The position numbers were made by a program, and so were the translations under genes. Positions 46,783 through 57,929 of a stretch of 64,000 nucleotides of DNA are shown piece after piece; positions within the stretch are counted from its first letter, which is position 1; each line of letters starts with the position of its first letter. Origin of the DNA: Neoechinorhynchus agilis (lineage: Eukaryota > Acanthocephala); contig CM121343.1 in NCBI GenBank assembly GCA_051530055.1, positions 6,076,001-6,140,000 on the forward strand, written 5' to 3'. Below the pieces are notes generated by a model, which made no database searches, was not told where the DNA came from, and worked only from the letters and a program-made list of their open reading frames with translations.

Positions 46783-47973
46783 ATGCGCGGACAAGCAGGA
46801 AAGCGGAACTGTCATTCGAGGCGGGCACGTGTGCACTATGGCTGGTTTCGTGGTTTTCCATGGCGGAATTCGTCAACGGGTACCGGTGGAGCCGAAGATG
46901 CCACTACACAAGCACTGTGCCCTCAGATGGTGCAACGAGCAAATGAATCAGTTGAAATTATTGACATCAGTGGAAATAACGATTCGGTGATTGTGCTTGA
47001 TCAGCGATCTCAAATAGCGCCCGACACAATAGCGAAATTTTCAAACTCAAAACAGTCTGAACCCACGTTTTCGCACTTCACTTTGCCTCATCGATGGTTT
47101 GATTATTCGACTCACAATCGTACACCAAGGACAATAGTAATTGACGGACCGAATGTGGCTCGGACGTTTGGCACACGTACCAATACGTTTGCGATTGAGG
47201 GTCTTTTCATCATGTACGATTATTTCCACAAAATGGGTCATAGGAGTATAAAGATTTTCGTTCCAAGTTCTGTAGTGGATCAATCGTATACCGTTTGTAA
47301 GGTAACCGGTAGAAGTGAGCTCCAATCACTTATTGCCCTCAATGCCATTGAAACACCACCTTGCAAGCTTTATCCTGATGGACGCATAATGCAGCCGTAC
47401 GATGACCGTTTCATTCTCGAATTCGCTTATCAGGAGGATGCGGTCGTAGTCTCAAACGACAAATTTCGGGATATTCTGAATGAAAACTCAAGGTTCAAGC
47501 ACGTTGTTACCAACAGGGTTTTGGTCTATATGTGGGCAAATAAGCGACTGATGTTTCCTAATGATCCTAACGGTCGCATTGGACCTAACTTACTAACGTT
47601 TCTCTCTAAATCCGTCGATGGACGAGAAGATGAATACGCACAAAGAAATACCTTCAGAACCTTTAGGAACGAACAAAGACGATGTGCAAAAATCAACGAA
47701 CACGTCCAATCACAAGCTAATATACAACCAAGCTATAAAATGTATAGAAAATCGATACGGAAATCGCAGGGAATAGTTGCTGTCAATTCTGAGCTTGCGA
47801 CCTATCAAAGTACTCCTAAAGTTGTACGAAGACCGCAAAAGCGGACGATTCGTAACGTTAAACAAAGAGCTGCGTGTACTGATTTCGTCTTCACAGCATG
47901 GGGAGGATTCGGTCCTGTTAGACGAAGGACAAACCGTGGTGGTGGTGGTGGTCGCCGTCGTCGCCGTCGATGA
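46783..47973 (+). CDS. Regnase/ZC3H12-type NYN-domain ribonuclease
   Basis: A 396-residue frame carries the RNase_Zc3h12a NYN (PIN-like) fold: TIVIDGPNVARTFGTR (about 117), FIMYDYFHKMGHRSIKIFVP, LYPDGRIMQPYDDRFILEFA, VVVSNDKFRDI and LLTFLSK (about 275). The acidic residues of VIDGPN, YDDRF and VVSNDK are those that bind metal in Regnase-1 and REGE-1, endonucleases that destabilise mRNAs. The CCCH zinc finger that follows NYN in vertebrate ZC3H12 proteins is absent; instead a basic region ends in GGGGG then six arginines. The first about 45 residues look unlike conserved protein, and the real start may be the methionine of MVQRANESVEIIDISG (46930) or an upstream exon. AATAAA-like AAAATAAAAG lies about 55 bases after the stop. 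Confidence 0.86.
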   Translation: MRGQAGKRNCHSRRARVHYGWFRGFPWRNSSTGTGGAEDATTQALCPQMVQRANESVEIIDISGNNDSVIVLDQRSQIAPDTIAKFSNSKQSEPTFSHFTLPHRWFDYSTHNRTPRTIVIDGPNVARTFGTRTNTFAIEGLFIMYDYFHKMGHRSIKIFVPSSVVDQSYTVCKVTGRSELQSLIALNAIETPPCKLYPDGRIMQPYDDRFILEFAYQEDAVVVSNDKFRDILNENSRFKHVVTNRVLVYMWANKRLMFPNDPNGRIGPNLLTFLSKSVDGREDEYAQRNTFRTFRNEQRRCAKINEHVQSQANIQPSYKMYRKSIRKSQGIVAVNSELATYQSTPKVVRRPQKRTIRNVKQRAACTDFVFTAWGGFGPVRRRTNRGGGGGRRRRRR

Positions 47974-48423
47974 AGTTATTTGCCCTCTTGGTGTTTATTT
48001 TAAAAACATCCTGGATCCGGTTTCCAAAATAAAAGATTGACGAATTATCAAATTTGTTTTATCGAACAGCCGTATATCAAAGGCTTATCGATTTGAATGA
48101 ATCGAGAATTTCATTTTAACGGTCATCACAAATTCGTCCAACGATTCGGTTTCACGAGTTTCTTTAGTTTTTTGAAAATTCTATTCACAAAACGCCGAGA
48201 TGATTTTTGAAATATTAATGCTCGAAGCATTGGAGGACAAGGACGTTCCTGCGTTCCAAACGGAATCGGAAATCTGTGTTTATTCTGAAAAATCCCCGCG
48301 CTGACCCTTGTTTGTTTCTCTCCATTCGATAAACAAAAATTAACCGGAAGAATGCACTACTTATTACCCATTTCACTCTCCTGAGCATTCGTGTGGTCTC
48401 TGTCTCTAGATATTGAAAATCAA

Positions 48424-50853
48424 ATGGACGATGGAAGACAACGCTTAGGACCTCTTCTTCGGAGATATCATGACGTATGTTAGAGAGTTTGTGACGTGCA
48501 AGTATTGAACGTTTTGCTTAGAGCACGGAATGCTTCATGTTCAAAAGAAGCAATTACTTTTCACCGTACATGGTTCAAAATCTGGTTTTGGATTTAGAGT
48601 TGAAGGTGTAGTCTACCGCTCTATTTCCTCCTCAAATATTTGTTTAGGCACATTCGGGATGCGTCAATTGCCTCGATTGGGACTCCGATGGACGGTGAGT
48701 GAGATCGACCAGGGGTTGTTCTTAGTTCAAGTGCTCATGCGAGTCCAAAAAAGATTTTCTAACAGGCGTCTTGGACCCACGAAATAAAGATTTTTTAAAT
48801 TTTTATAGGTATATTCTAAGCGGTTCGGATGATCACCAAGTGGCTATTTTTGACAATGATGGTTCTAAATTCAAGCAAAGAATAAAAACTAGGCATAATG
48901 GAAATATTTTTTCTGTAAAGGTAAACGAATCAAACAAATGATCGTTTTTAATGTTTTAATCTAGTTTATGCCCTTCTCGGATAATTCTACCATATTGACC
49001 GGAGCAGCCGACACGGAAGTTCAAGTTCACGACATTTCCGGCAGTCTGATTCGTCGAATTCAAACGCACGTTGATAGGGTAAAGCGTTTGGCCACGATTC
49101 CGAACACCCCGTCAGTGTTTATTTCGTCCGGCGAAGATGGGTATGTCTATTCCCATGACCTCCGTGATCCAAACCCAAGTGTACTCGTCCATCTAATGCC
49201 GAAATCAAACGATGGCACCACTACAGGTTACATGAGCTACACAAGGCCGATTAAATCAATCGCGGTTAATCCGGCCGTTCCATTTCAACTCGCCGTGGCT
49301 TCGGGTGAACCACTAGTTCGCGTCTATGACCGACGAATGATAAATTTAACTCCGGTGAGCTTGATCGGAGAATTCGCAAACCAGTGCACCCGGTATAACG
49401 ATGAAATCCTTAGTATTAACGAAAACGTTAACAATGACATCATTATGGATAGTCGCCTCAGTCGAAAATACTGTCCTGGTCATCTAATGGATTGCCATCC
49501 TCCATCTCAATACCATGCCACTCATGTTGCGTTCAGTCAAGACGGACGTGAACTTCTTCTTAACCTCGGCTCCGAACAAATTTATTTGTTTGATGTTCAT
49601 GACCATAGTATCAAGCCGTTTAAATACCTAGTTCCTGAATTTTGCCTTACTCGAAACGTGCCGACTAAGTCATTCCGCACAAACGAGAAGAAGACCGACC
49701 GCTCAGATCCAAACTTATCGATTGCGAATAACTTTTATCAACAAAACAAGTATTCCGCGGCAATCATCCATTACAACATGGTCATTGAACGAAATCCACG
49801 CTCAGCTGTCGCATACGCCAATCGTGCTGCTGCTTACATTAAACGTGGATGGAACGGGGATACTTACGACGCTATGATCGACTGCATTGATCCAATCTTT
49901 CTCCTATCGGTTCTAAAGAGAAAGTCTGATATAAAGCGCTTTCTTTAGATCCCGATCAATACAAAGCTCACTTCCGTCTAGCGAAATGTCTACATGAACT
50001 GAAGCTGGATAAATTAGCCGAAGACGTAATGGCGACATTCAGGCATCGGTTCCCGGATGCTGCTTCGACCCCTCAGATTGACGCACTTCAAGTCGATATT
50101 TACAGGGCATCTGAGAGTCAGAAGGAAGAGGATAACAATAATTTATATTCTAGATCTGATAGAACAATTGATTACACTGAATATCACGACTATACGAAAC
50201 GATTTTACGGCCATCAAAATTCAAGTACAGATATAAAGGAAGCTAGTTTTCTTGGAGAGTAAGTACCACTTTCTAGGCTGTTTTGAGACCTTGTTTTTTC
50301 TTCTCTAAATAGGCGATATATTGCAGCCGGCTCGGACGACGGATGCATTTACATTTGGAACAAACTAACTATGAACATTGAGCGTATTATCCATGCGGAT
50401 TCCATGATCGTCAATTGCGTTCTAGCAAACCCAACTCGAACTGTTTTGGCCACTAGTGGCATAGACGACGTGGTCCGCGTTTGGCGGCCGAAGAAGCGAA
50501 ACCCCAGCGAGGATTATATGTACACTCGGATGGAAATGCCCAATGAGTCTGAAGATGAATCATCGATTCTCGTTAGTCAAATAAGCACAAGTGAAACCGA
50601 AGAGTCATTTGTGGACGAAATCGATTCACCCGTTCACATTGGTTTGGACGAAGCTTCGATCGAAACGGTAATGGCCATCAATCAAAGCAGAATGAGAGGA
50701 AACACATTCCACGACGTGGTATTCAATCTTGATGTGGCACAACTAGTAGGTACGCCGCTTTATAGAACTTCTTACTTTTAACTCACTTAACAAAGTTCAG
50801 CTAGCAGCAGAGCTAGATTAGGCGAATCGAACTATTCCTGCGAAACGAGTTGA
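48424..50853 (+). CDS. WDTC1/adipose homologue: WD40 repeats, TPRs, WD40 repeats
   Basis: Exons I can place: 48424-48474, 48524-48607, 48648-48694, 48809-48920, 48965-49888, 49933-50258, 50313-50749 and 50801-50853. Together they give 677 residues, about the size of WDTC1. N-terminal WD40 units read HSGCVNCLDWDSDG, YILSGSDDHQVAIFD, ILTGAADTEVQVHD and SGEDGYVYSHDLRD; TPRs read NNFYQQNKYSAAIIHYNMVI, AYANRAAAYIKRGW and YKAHFRLAKCLHEL; C-terminal WD40 units read YIAAGSDDGCIYIWNK and VLATSGIDDVVRVWRP. In animals this protein is a DDB1-CUL4 substrate receptor that restrains fat storage. Introns are GT-AG except between 49888 and 49933, where 44 bases without GT-AG ends separate DCI from KALSLDP. 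Confidence 0.9.
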
Positions 50854-51861
50854 AGTATGGTGAGATATGTGAATTAAAATCACGAGTCGATGCGTGAATT
50901 ACTCAACTTTGCATCATTCAGATTTTGTTGAGGTGCCAAAACATATTCGATAGGTGTGTTTGTTTTTTAGTATCCTACGCTTCGGGTGGGTATCTTCTTC
51001 TAACCTCTCAGTTTTGTCATACTCATTTCCGATATTTCACATCCCAAGTCAAATATCGGAAATAAATCAAAAAAGGTGTCTTTTCTCTGGTTAGTTGGTG
51101 CCCGGAAATCCGACCAGGCAAAAATGAAAGTATCTTGCCGCTTGAGGAACAGGACAAAAGACGATCAACGAGGATAAAAAAGAGCAATCGACCATCCAGA
51201 AACGTCACTATGATAATCCGACTCTGAGCGTCATTGGTATCCTTTCACTAATCACCCCGAGGAAGATCTGCCGTCGCCTTTTATTGCTGTCATTTTCTAT
51301 TCAGTACAACCGACAAAAGAGTGATCATTGATTTTTGATTTAAATCCATTATTGCGGTTCCAAACCATTTATGTTTTAAAAACATAAGTGTTCGTTTTTT
51401 AACTGGATAAAAGGGGTTTAGAAACATTCACGCAGGTGCAAAAGCTCCCCGTGTTTTTGAAATTGAACTTACTTTGAGACGCACATATTGAAATTTATGG
51501 TTTTGCACAAAAACTCACGATGTGCTCAAGCAGTATAAAATCCCGATTTCCAACACCAGAGTACGTTGTATAAATTCAACTGACAAGGATAAACCGAACC
51601 TCGGACAGCGCTGGAAGAATCGTCATCAAAATGTAGAGAGCCGAAATGATACATAATAATGTATGGTGTGAGGTAAATGAAAAGGGTCTACCGAACCTCG
51701 GACAACGCTGGAAGAACCAGCCGAAATGGTGCTCTTTTTCTCGCGGTGGAGACAAATGTCAAACAAGGCGTCGATATTTTCTTTATGACAAATTAATCGC
51801 CTTCACTCACGTACACCAATTCGGTTTCACGGACACTCAGCGCAACACCAAGTCATTATCT
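50854..51861. other. Gene-free spacer between WDTC1 and SIRT1 homologues
   Basis: Two convergent genes end here. A segment CCGAACCTCGGACA(G/A)CGCTGG occurs near 51594 and again about 98 bases on, a small local duplication. Otherwise nothing recognised. Confidence 0.45.
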
Positions 51862-53888
51862 TTATATCCGTCTGCCTTTAACAGCTTCCTGGACGATGTC
51901 TTGATTGCTGAGCATTTCATCCGCTCCAGGAAATATATATCGATTTGGACTTATATAGAGGTAACAGTTGGCTGTGTTAGAACGAAAAAAAATATTAAAA
52001 GCATAATGAGATGACAAAATACCTTTTAGAAAGCTAACGATTCGTTGATGTGATCGACTCCGGGTTAGTCGGGTTGTTACACATGACGTACTGATCGATT
52101 TGTCTTGAGTTTCTCGATCGAACACATCTATGGTGTCAACGAGCCTAAATGGCCGAAAATCGGGGGCTTGGGTCCGTAATAGTTCACAAAATGGGCTTGC
52201 GTCGTATCCGTTATGGGTCTGAGCGTATTGAATGATTCCGTACGTCAATTGCTTCAATATGACGTCACAGTTGCCGAGAATTTCTATATCGAATGACAAG
52301 TTTTTCTTCTTAAGTATTTCTCTATTGATCAAAATCCGAGGCGTTTCCATTTTAAAGAAATCCGGTAGCATGCATATCGGCTTTACTGTCATACTAGAAC
52401 CAATAACGATCAAAAGATCGCAGACTTCACAGTCTCGAACAGTTCTGAGATTGAACGAAATCGGAAGACCTTCACCAAAGAATACAATATCCGGTTTGAA
52501 AATCCCGATGTTCTTTGCGAAAGTACTGTCGTAATAATGAATTCTAACTAAAATATTTTTAGAAAATGTGCTATCTAATATATCGGCTCATAATCCTGAG
52601 AATACTTTCTTTTTCTCAGTTTCGCCAGTCCGGATTTAACTTCACTGATTGGTGGCAAAACCACCAAAATGAAGTATCTTTTCCAGCGAAGACAATAATA
52701 CAAGAAATATTGCTTTCTATTGAATTCGTCGACGAATAAAACACTTAAACAATAACCAATCGTGGGGAAATGTCGGAATTACCCGATGTGAGATATCAGA
52801 AATGAACACAGGGTGGCAAAACCACCAAAATGAAGTATTTTTTCCAGCGAAGACAATAATCCAAGAAATATTGCTTTCTATTGAATTCGTCGACGAATAA
52901 AACACTTAAACAATGACCAATCGTGGGGAAATGTCGGAATTGTTCAAGAAATAAATCAGTGAATTTAAATCCGGGGTGGCAAAACTACGAAAATTGAGTA
53001 TTTCTTCCCCCGGAGACAATAATTCAAGAAATATTGCTTTCTATTGAATTCGTCGGCGGCTAAAACACTTACGCAATGACCAATCGTGGGGAAATGTCGG
53101 AATTATCCGATGTGAGATCTAGGAAATAAACCCAGCATGGAAAACAACAAAAATGGAGTATTTTTTCCCGCGAAGACAATAATCCAAGACAGTTTGCGAA
53201 TACTTGTTTGTATCAGAAAGAAACGTAAATGAGGATTAAAACGTTTCCCTGAAAAGTCGTCTCAGGGTTTGGGAGCCTTAAAGAGTAATTTCAGTGAGTA
53301 CTCACGTCCATTTGTGTCGAATATGCATACGTCACAATACGGGACTAATTTGTACCTGACGTACGGATACAAGGAAGTGAAAGGCTTCCTAGTTTTACAT
53401 TGGGTGCAGGTGGACATATCAAAAGATCCGTGGCAATGTTCAACATTTTTGAGACCGACTTTCATTTCCAGAGTGTCCACGTTTTGCGTATAGTTGCATA
53501 GGAGTTTCCCTGCCTCATCGATAGTCCGTAGAAAGTGGTGAGAAAATGAGGGTATCGCATTGAAAAACATTAGTTCATTCACAAATGTGTAGAAGATCGA
53601 TGGACGATTTACGAAAATGTCATAATTGAACATGTCCTCCGGGGAAGATAATATGTCCTTCACTCTGCCTGTAAGCTTACTGTAAAATCCGTCGCTGGAT
53701 CGGAAATCGGGAATGCCGCATGATACAGATATACCGGCGCCGGTAATAACGACGATTTTCTGACATTTGACTATTAGTTTAACTGCGTCCTCTATGGTAT
53801 TGTAATTTGCCAGTTTGAACCGACGATCGGAATCTTCTGGAACCATCGATCGGTAAATGCCTTTCGGCAACCGATGAACGCTCATCAT
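51862..53888 (-). CDS. SIRT1/SIR-2.1-type NAD-dependent protein deacetylase
   Basis: Three exons, 53888-53306, 52547-52023 and 51971-51862, join in phase to 405 residues. Motifs: NTIEDAVKLI, VVITGAGISVSCGIPDFRSS (NAD binding), NYTQNVDTLE, the catalytic histidine in CHGSF, a zinc pair CTQC and CDVC, VFFGEGLP, LLIVIGSSMTVKP, ILINRE and GNCDVILKQLTYGI. The last exon reads CYLYISPNRYIFPGADEM, matching the PNRYIF.GAE segment special to SIRT1, so this is the class I nuclear deacetylase of histones and transcription factors. The N-terminal extension is only about 30 residues, far shorter than in vertebrate SIRT1. Both introns have clean ends (C/GTGAGT, TTTTAG and GTATTT, ACACAG). The first intron holds a satellite. 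Confidence 0.93.
52650..53200. repeat. About 160-bp tandem repeat in the SIRT1 intron, four copies
   Basis: GGTGGCAAAAC(C/T)AC(C/G)AAAAT recurs near 52652, 52812 and 52976, with a weaker copy near 53135. Each unit has TATTGCTTTCTATTGAATTC and CAATCGTGGGGAAATGTCGG. The array fills most of the 0.75-kb intron between the first two coding exons. Confidence 0.9.
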
Positions 53889-54865
53889 TCACCTAAAAAA
53901 ATAACAACAACAACAACAATGTACACTCGCATCAAACACACATTTTGCTGTGACGTAGGAGCGAGAGGAGTGTGCGTGTCAGACAACAGTGGAAACAAAT
54001 CCTAAATTTAATGACGTAGGAATTGCGCGTCATCAAAGACCGTCAAACGGGCCATCGAAGATCTTTCGAATGCGCTCAAAATTTTTAATAAAGATTTTGA
54101 TTTGTCAAACTAATGCTTCGTCGTTTCTAATCAGCAATAAGGAGCTACTCATTTCCTTCAAATTACCGATAAAAGAATTCAGCCTGATTCAATTTGGGGT
54201 AACTCTTTTGAGCCCTATTGGTATTTTCGACTAAATTCATAAACAAATACAAACTTCCCCATTGCGTCATTTTAGGTGTTTAAAAATTCAGAGAAATACG
54301 AAAGACTCCTGGTTTCAATTCTCATCATTCGTTGATAGTTTTATTACGTCACAATGACGCCATTTGGCCATGGTAGATTCGGCAGCGATGTACACAATAA
54401 CGTTTTCGGATAAGGCGTGTATTCATATCGCGCTCACTGCGTAGATAGCTTTCGTCGCTTTTTACCTCTTCTTAGTCTTGTCAATGTTACCAGTGAGTGG
54501 TTTAGAATTTGAACATTCAAATTAATTATTTTTGTGACGTCTCTCACTCAGACATTTATTTGATCGACTTTTCGAGACTTGCCGGTCACCCTGAAGTTAT
54601 CAACCACAGATATCCGCTCATGGCCTAAGTTCCCCCAGGGTAGCAACACGGAAAATTGCGCCTCTGCTAACGGGCATGACGGACCCGGGGTCCTGAATCA
54701 AAACGTAAATTGATGTTGAGCGAGTGCTTGTTTGTGTTTTAGATGTTAACGGGTGAGAGACGTCACAAAAACAATCATACTATCCACCTAAAGCAACAAC
54801 TTGACCTTATTCAAATTAATCTTATTTGGATTTGTCGATCTGTGACTAGGTACCGGGGGAATGTG
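53889..54865. other. Upstream flank of the SIRT1 homologue
   Basis: Contains a short (AAC)n run at 53902-53919 just above the start codon. No gene or RNA recognised; a GC-richer patch at 54625-54700 has no tRNA or rRNA shape that I can identify. Confidence 0.4.
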
Positions 54866-54990
54866 ATTAGAGAATTATTGTTTATTAAAGACGTTTTGCG
54901 AACCTCGTCGGGTTCATCATACACTTGTATTTTAGAACTGATGATGAACTCGACGAGGTTCGCAGAACGTCTTCAATCGAAATAATCATT
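54866..54990. mobile_element. Fold-back element related to that at 46074
   Basis: Left arm 54876-54922 and right arm 54938-54984 are reverse complements with several mismatches (CGAACCTCGTCGGGTTCATCA against TGATGAACTCGACGAGGTTCG). Core sequence and loop resemble the 46074-46212 element, including CTGATGA at 54938, but the GAAAC box reads GCAGAAC, so any ribozyme core would be degenerate. Confidence 0.7.
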
Positions 54991-55892
54991 TATCGCGGGT
55001 GTGGACTTCTAAACAATAATTATTTGGAATCATATAAATGTTTGAAAATCCTTGGAAATGTGAGTTTGTGTTTTTAATCGATTTTTAAATTGAAAAAAGA
55101 TGTTAAGCGAACGCTGAAACATCCTTATCTTTCATGGTCTCGGAGGATACAACATTCCTTTTCTTATTTGAAGATTGAATTATTCATGTTTGTTTTTGGC
55201 CTTGAAAAATTCAAGGAATTTTATTCGTCCAATTTCCCGTTTCTATATCCTCCCTTTGCTGCCATAAGCACGACTCAAGCAAATTTCAAGAACCTGAACG
55301 AGTATTTGCCTGATTCTCTGGTTCACTTTGTTTGTTGACTGACGTTATTGTTTCTTCCCATGGCACAAACATATTCGGCAAAGGCAGATGCTGCCCGCCG
55401 GTTCAATGTTGAATTCCTTCAAGAATAATGACTAATTGGCTACTTTTATCCACAAAAAGAATGTCTTTCTTAATTTTATCCAATTTGGTCGTTATTACTC
55501 TTAAAATGTTGGTGCGTTCCTTGGTTGCCCAATGCGTAATTATGGATTTGAGGATATCGTTTTGCAATTAGAAATACGATTTATTAAAGAAAATTCTACA
55601 TTCGAGAGCTTATGAAACACTGCTTGGTTATCCATTCGCATGTTTGATGAAAGAATTTATTTAAATAGACACTTAGGCGAACTGGATTAAAGCGAAAAAA
55701 GAACTCTTTATTTTTCCTCCTAGCTTTCACCGAATTACGGCTTCTTCGGGGATCTACAAAGCATGTGGGGTAGGGTGAAGTGGACGTCGTAAGAGCGCCA
55801 TGGTTGCGGATAATTCAATAACGGTTTCTTGTGGCTTTTGAAATCTTTACATTTAGTTTTAAGATTGAAGTTCATAAAAGACACTTTATCAA
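54991..55892. other. Gene-free spacer
   Basis: AT-rich sequence without a recognisable gene or repeat family. Confidence 0.4.
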
Positions 55893-56385
55893 GGATTGTC
55901 ATTGTTTTCAGGAATAACCGAAACAATATCTGGGCGAATGTTTAATTCAAGTTCGCAATGTCAAAAATATGAACTGCCATTCATACCGAACGATAGTCAT
56001 ATTGATTTTTTTCTTCCAAAAGTTAACTTATTGCCGATATTTCACGTCGGATTATTCCGACATTTTCTCATGGATTGTCATTGTTTTCAGGAATAACCGA
56101 AAAAAATATCGGGGCGAATGTTTAGTTCAAGTTCGCAATGTCAAAAATATGAACTGCGATTCGTACCGAACAATAGTCATATTGATTTTTTCTTCCAATA
56201 GTTAACTTATTACCGATATTTCTCGTTGGATGATTCCGACATTTTCTTAAGGATTTTCATTGTTTTCAGGAATAACCGAAAAAAATATCGGAGCGAATGT
56301 TTAGTTCAAGTTCGCCATGTCAAAAATATGAACAGCGATTCGTACCGAACGATAGTCATATTGATTTTTTTCTTTGGAATTTTAT
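55893..56385. repeat. About 180-bp tandem repeat, just under three copies
   Basis: TTTTCAGGAATAACCGAAA recurs near 55907, 56087 and 56264, spacing about 178-180. Units share AATGTTTA(A/G)TTCAAGTTCGC, GTCAAAAATATGAAC and GATAGTCATATTGATTTTTT. Frames across it are repeat artefacts. Confidence 0.9.
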
Positions 56386-57160
56386 AGGAAAATACTGGTC
56401 CATTCGCATTTTCTACAAAGTCTGCAAGGCAGTCCCTGGAGTGCTTAACGACCTTCTCCATGTTTTTTGCTTTATAAAAACATTTCAAAAACATTTCAAA
56501 AACATCACTCAATAAAAACAGCAAACAATTCTTCACCCTCTCTAAATCATGTAAAACTGCGATTCTTTGGTTTCTTAACAAAATAACGTCCGAAAAGTCG
56601 TGCGTGAACCCATAACGGCAATCGTTCCATCCTTTGCAATATTTTCTCCTCAAGGATTCAGGAAGCGTCAAAGGAAAGGCACGGTAAATAGGTTTTAATT
56701 TTGTAATGTATCCGAAACCAAACTGTGTAAGATTTATTTTTAATTGTTTTCTCCCCGTTTCCTTCTTACCTCATTTAAAGTTTTTGTGCACTCTTGGAAT
56801 CGTTGCGCTAAACTAGAAACTTTCTAACCGATTCTTGGTGTTTTGATTTTTATAATGTTTTTAATCCGTTTTTCTAAATTCAAAAATCATTAAAACGTGA
56901 AAAAAACTTGAAATTAACGACGATTAATGATTTTGCGTTCGCCATTTTGGGAAGGTAACATTACCTCAAATGCTTTATTCCGATGAGCGTCGATCTCGAA
57001 ACATTCCAATGTACTTTCGAAAACTTCAATGGTGACGTCAGTAATGTGAACTGAACGTCATCGATTTTTACTTGAGTTTAAGGTTCATAGCACCAAAACG
57101 ATTACGATTTACGACGTTTATTCAATTTTTTTGGTCTATAAAAATATTTTATGAATATAT
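56386..57160. other. Gene-free spacer
   Basis: No gene recognised. A TGACGTCA palindrome lies near 57033. Several minus and plus frames here have no domain. Confidence 0.4.
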
Positions 57161-57163
57161 CAA

Positions 57164-57450
57164 TGTGTGGCCCTCCTCTATAACACACGGCTGTTAATTT
57201 TTGGGCACACAGCCCAACGATTTGGTTCAGAGAAGTAATTCAAATACTCAATGCATTGAACCATCCGGTACGAGTTTGTACATCCCTCCGGATCCTCATA
57301 TACATCCAGGAGGCGGGACTCATTAGTGAGTTCCCTCCTTTCGTCCCCTTTTTGGTTGTGCGTCATTGGTGGTAACACATTCGAACCACTTGATCCTTAA
57401 TCGGGATCACGGGCATTAGTCCACATGACTACCTCAACACAACTACGGAA
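57164..57450 (-). mobile_element. tRNA-derived SINE copy
   Basis: Minus strand: GAGGTAGTCATGTGGACTAA (A-box side, near 57440), a B-box-like GTTCGAA near 57386, then the family body ATGAGTCCCGCCTCCTGGAT and GGATCCGGAGGGATGTACA. The tail ends with the ACACGGCTGTTAA motif near 57184 (plus sense). More diverged in the B box than the 25560 copy. Confidence 0.75.
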
Positions 57451-57535
57451 TGCACAAACTCAGCCAATTTTATATTTATTAATTCAAGGCCATTGAATCT
57501 AGAATTTTTTATGAAGATTGGCAAGCCGGTAACTT

Positions 57536-57845
57536 ATATCAATGTGTGGCCCTCTATCACACACGGCTGTTAATTTTTGGGCACACAGCCCACCGATTTG
57601 GTTCAGAGAAGTAATTCAATTACTCAATGCACTGAACCATCCGGTACGAGCTTGTACATTCCTCTGGATCCTCAGATACCTCCAGGAGGCGGGACTCATC
57701 AGTGAGTTTCCTCCCTTCAGTGGTATTTCGTCCCCTTCCGGATGGTTCAGCGCATTGAGTATTTGAATTACTTCTCTGAACCAAATCGGTGGGATGTGTG
57801 CCCAAAAATTAACAGCCGTGTGATAAAAGGCCACACATTGATATA
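57536..57845. mobile_element. Inverted SINE dimer (palindrome)
   Basis: Left arm 57536-57647 and right arm 57738-57845 are reverse complements: ATATCAATGTGTGGCC against GGCCACACATTGATAT at the outside, and CACTGAACCATCCGG against CCGGATGGTTCAGCG inside. The middle (57648-57737) keeps the SINE body ATACCTCCAGGAGGCGGGAC. No tRNA head is present, so two SINE tails face each other around a body. Confidence 0.8.
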
Positions 57846-57929
57846 AAAATATTCTTTCAATTATTTCACTTATCATTTTTTAATTTTATACTTATCAGCT
57901 TAACGGAGAATCGAAATTATATCCAGAAA

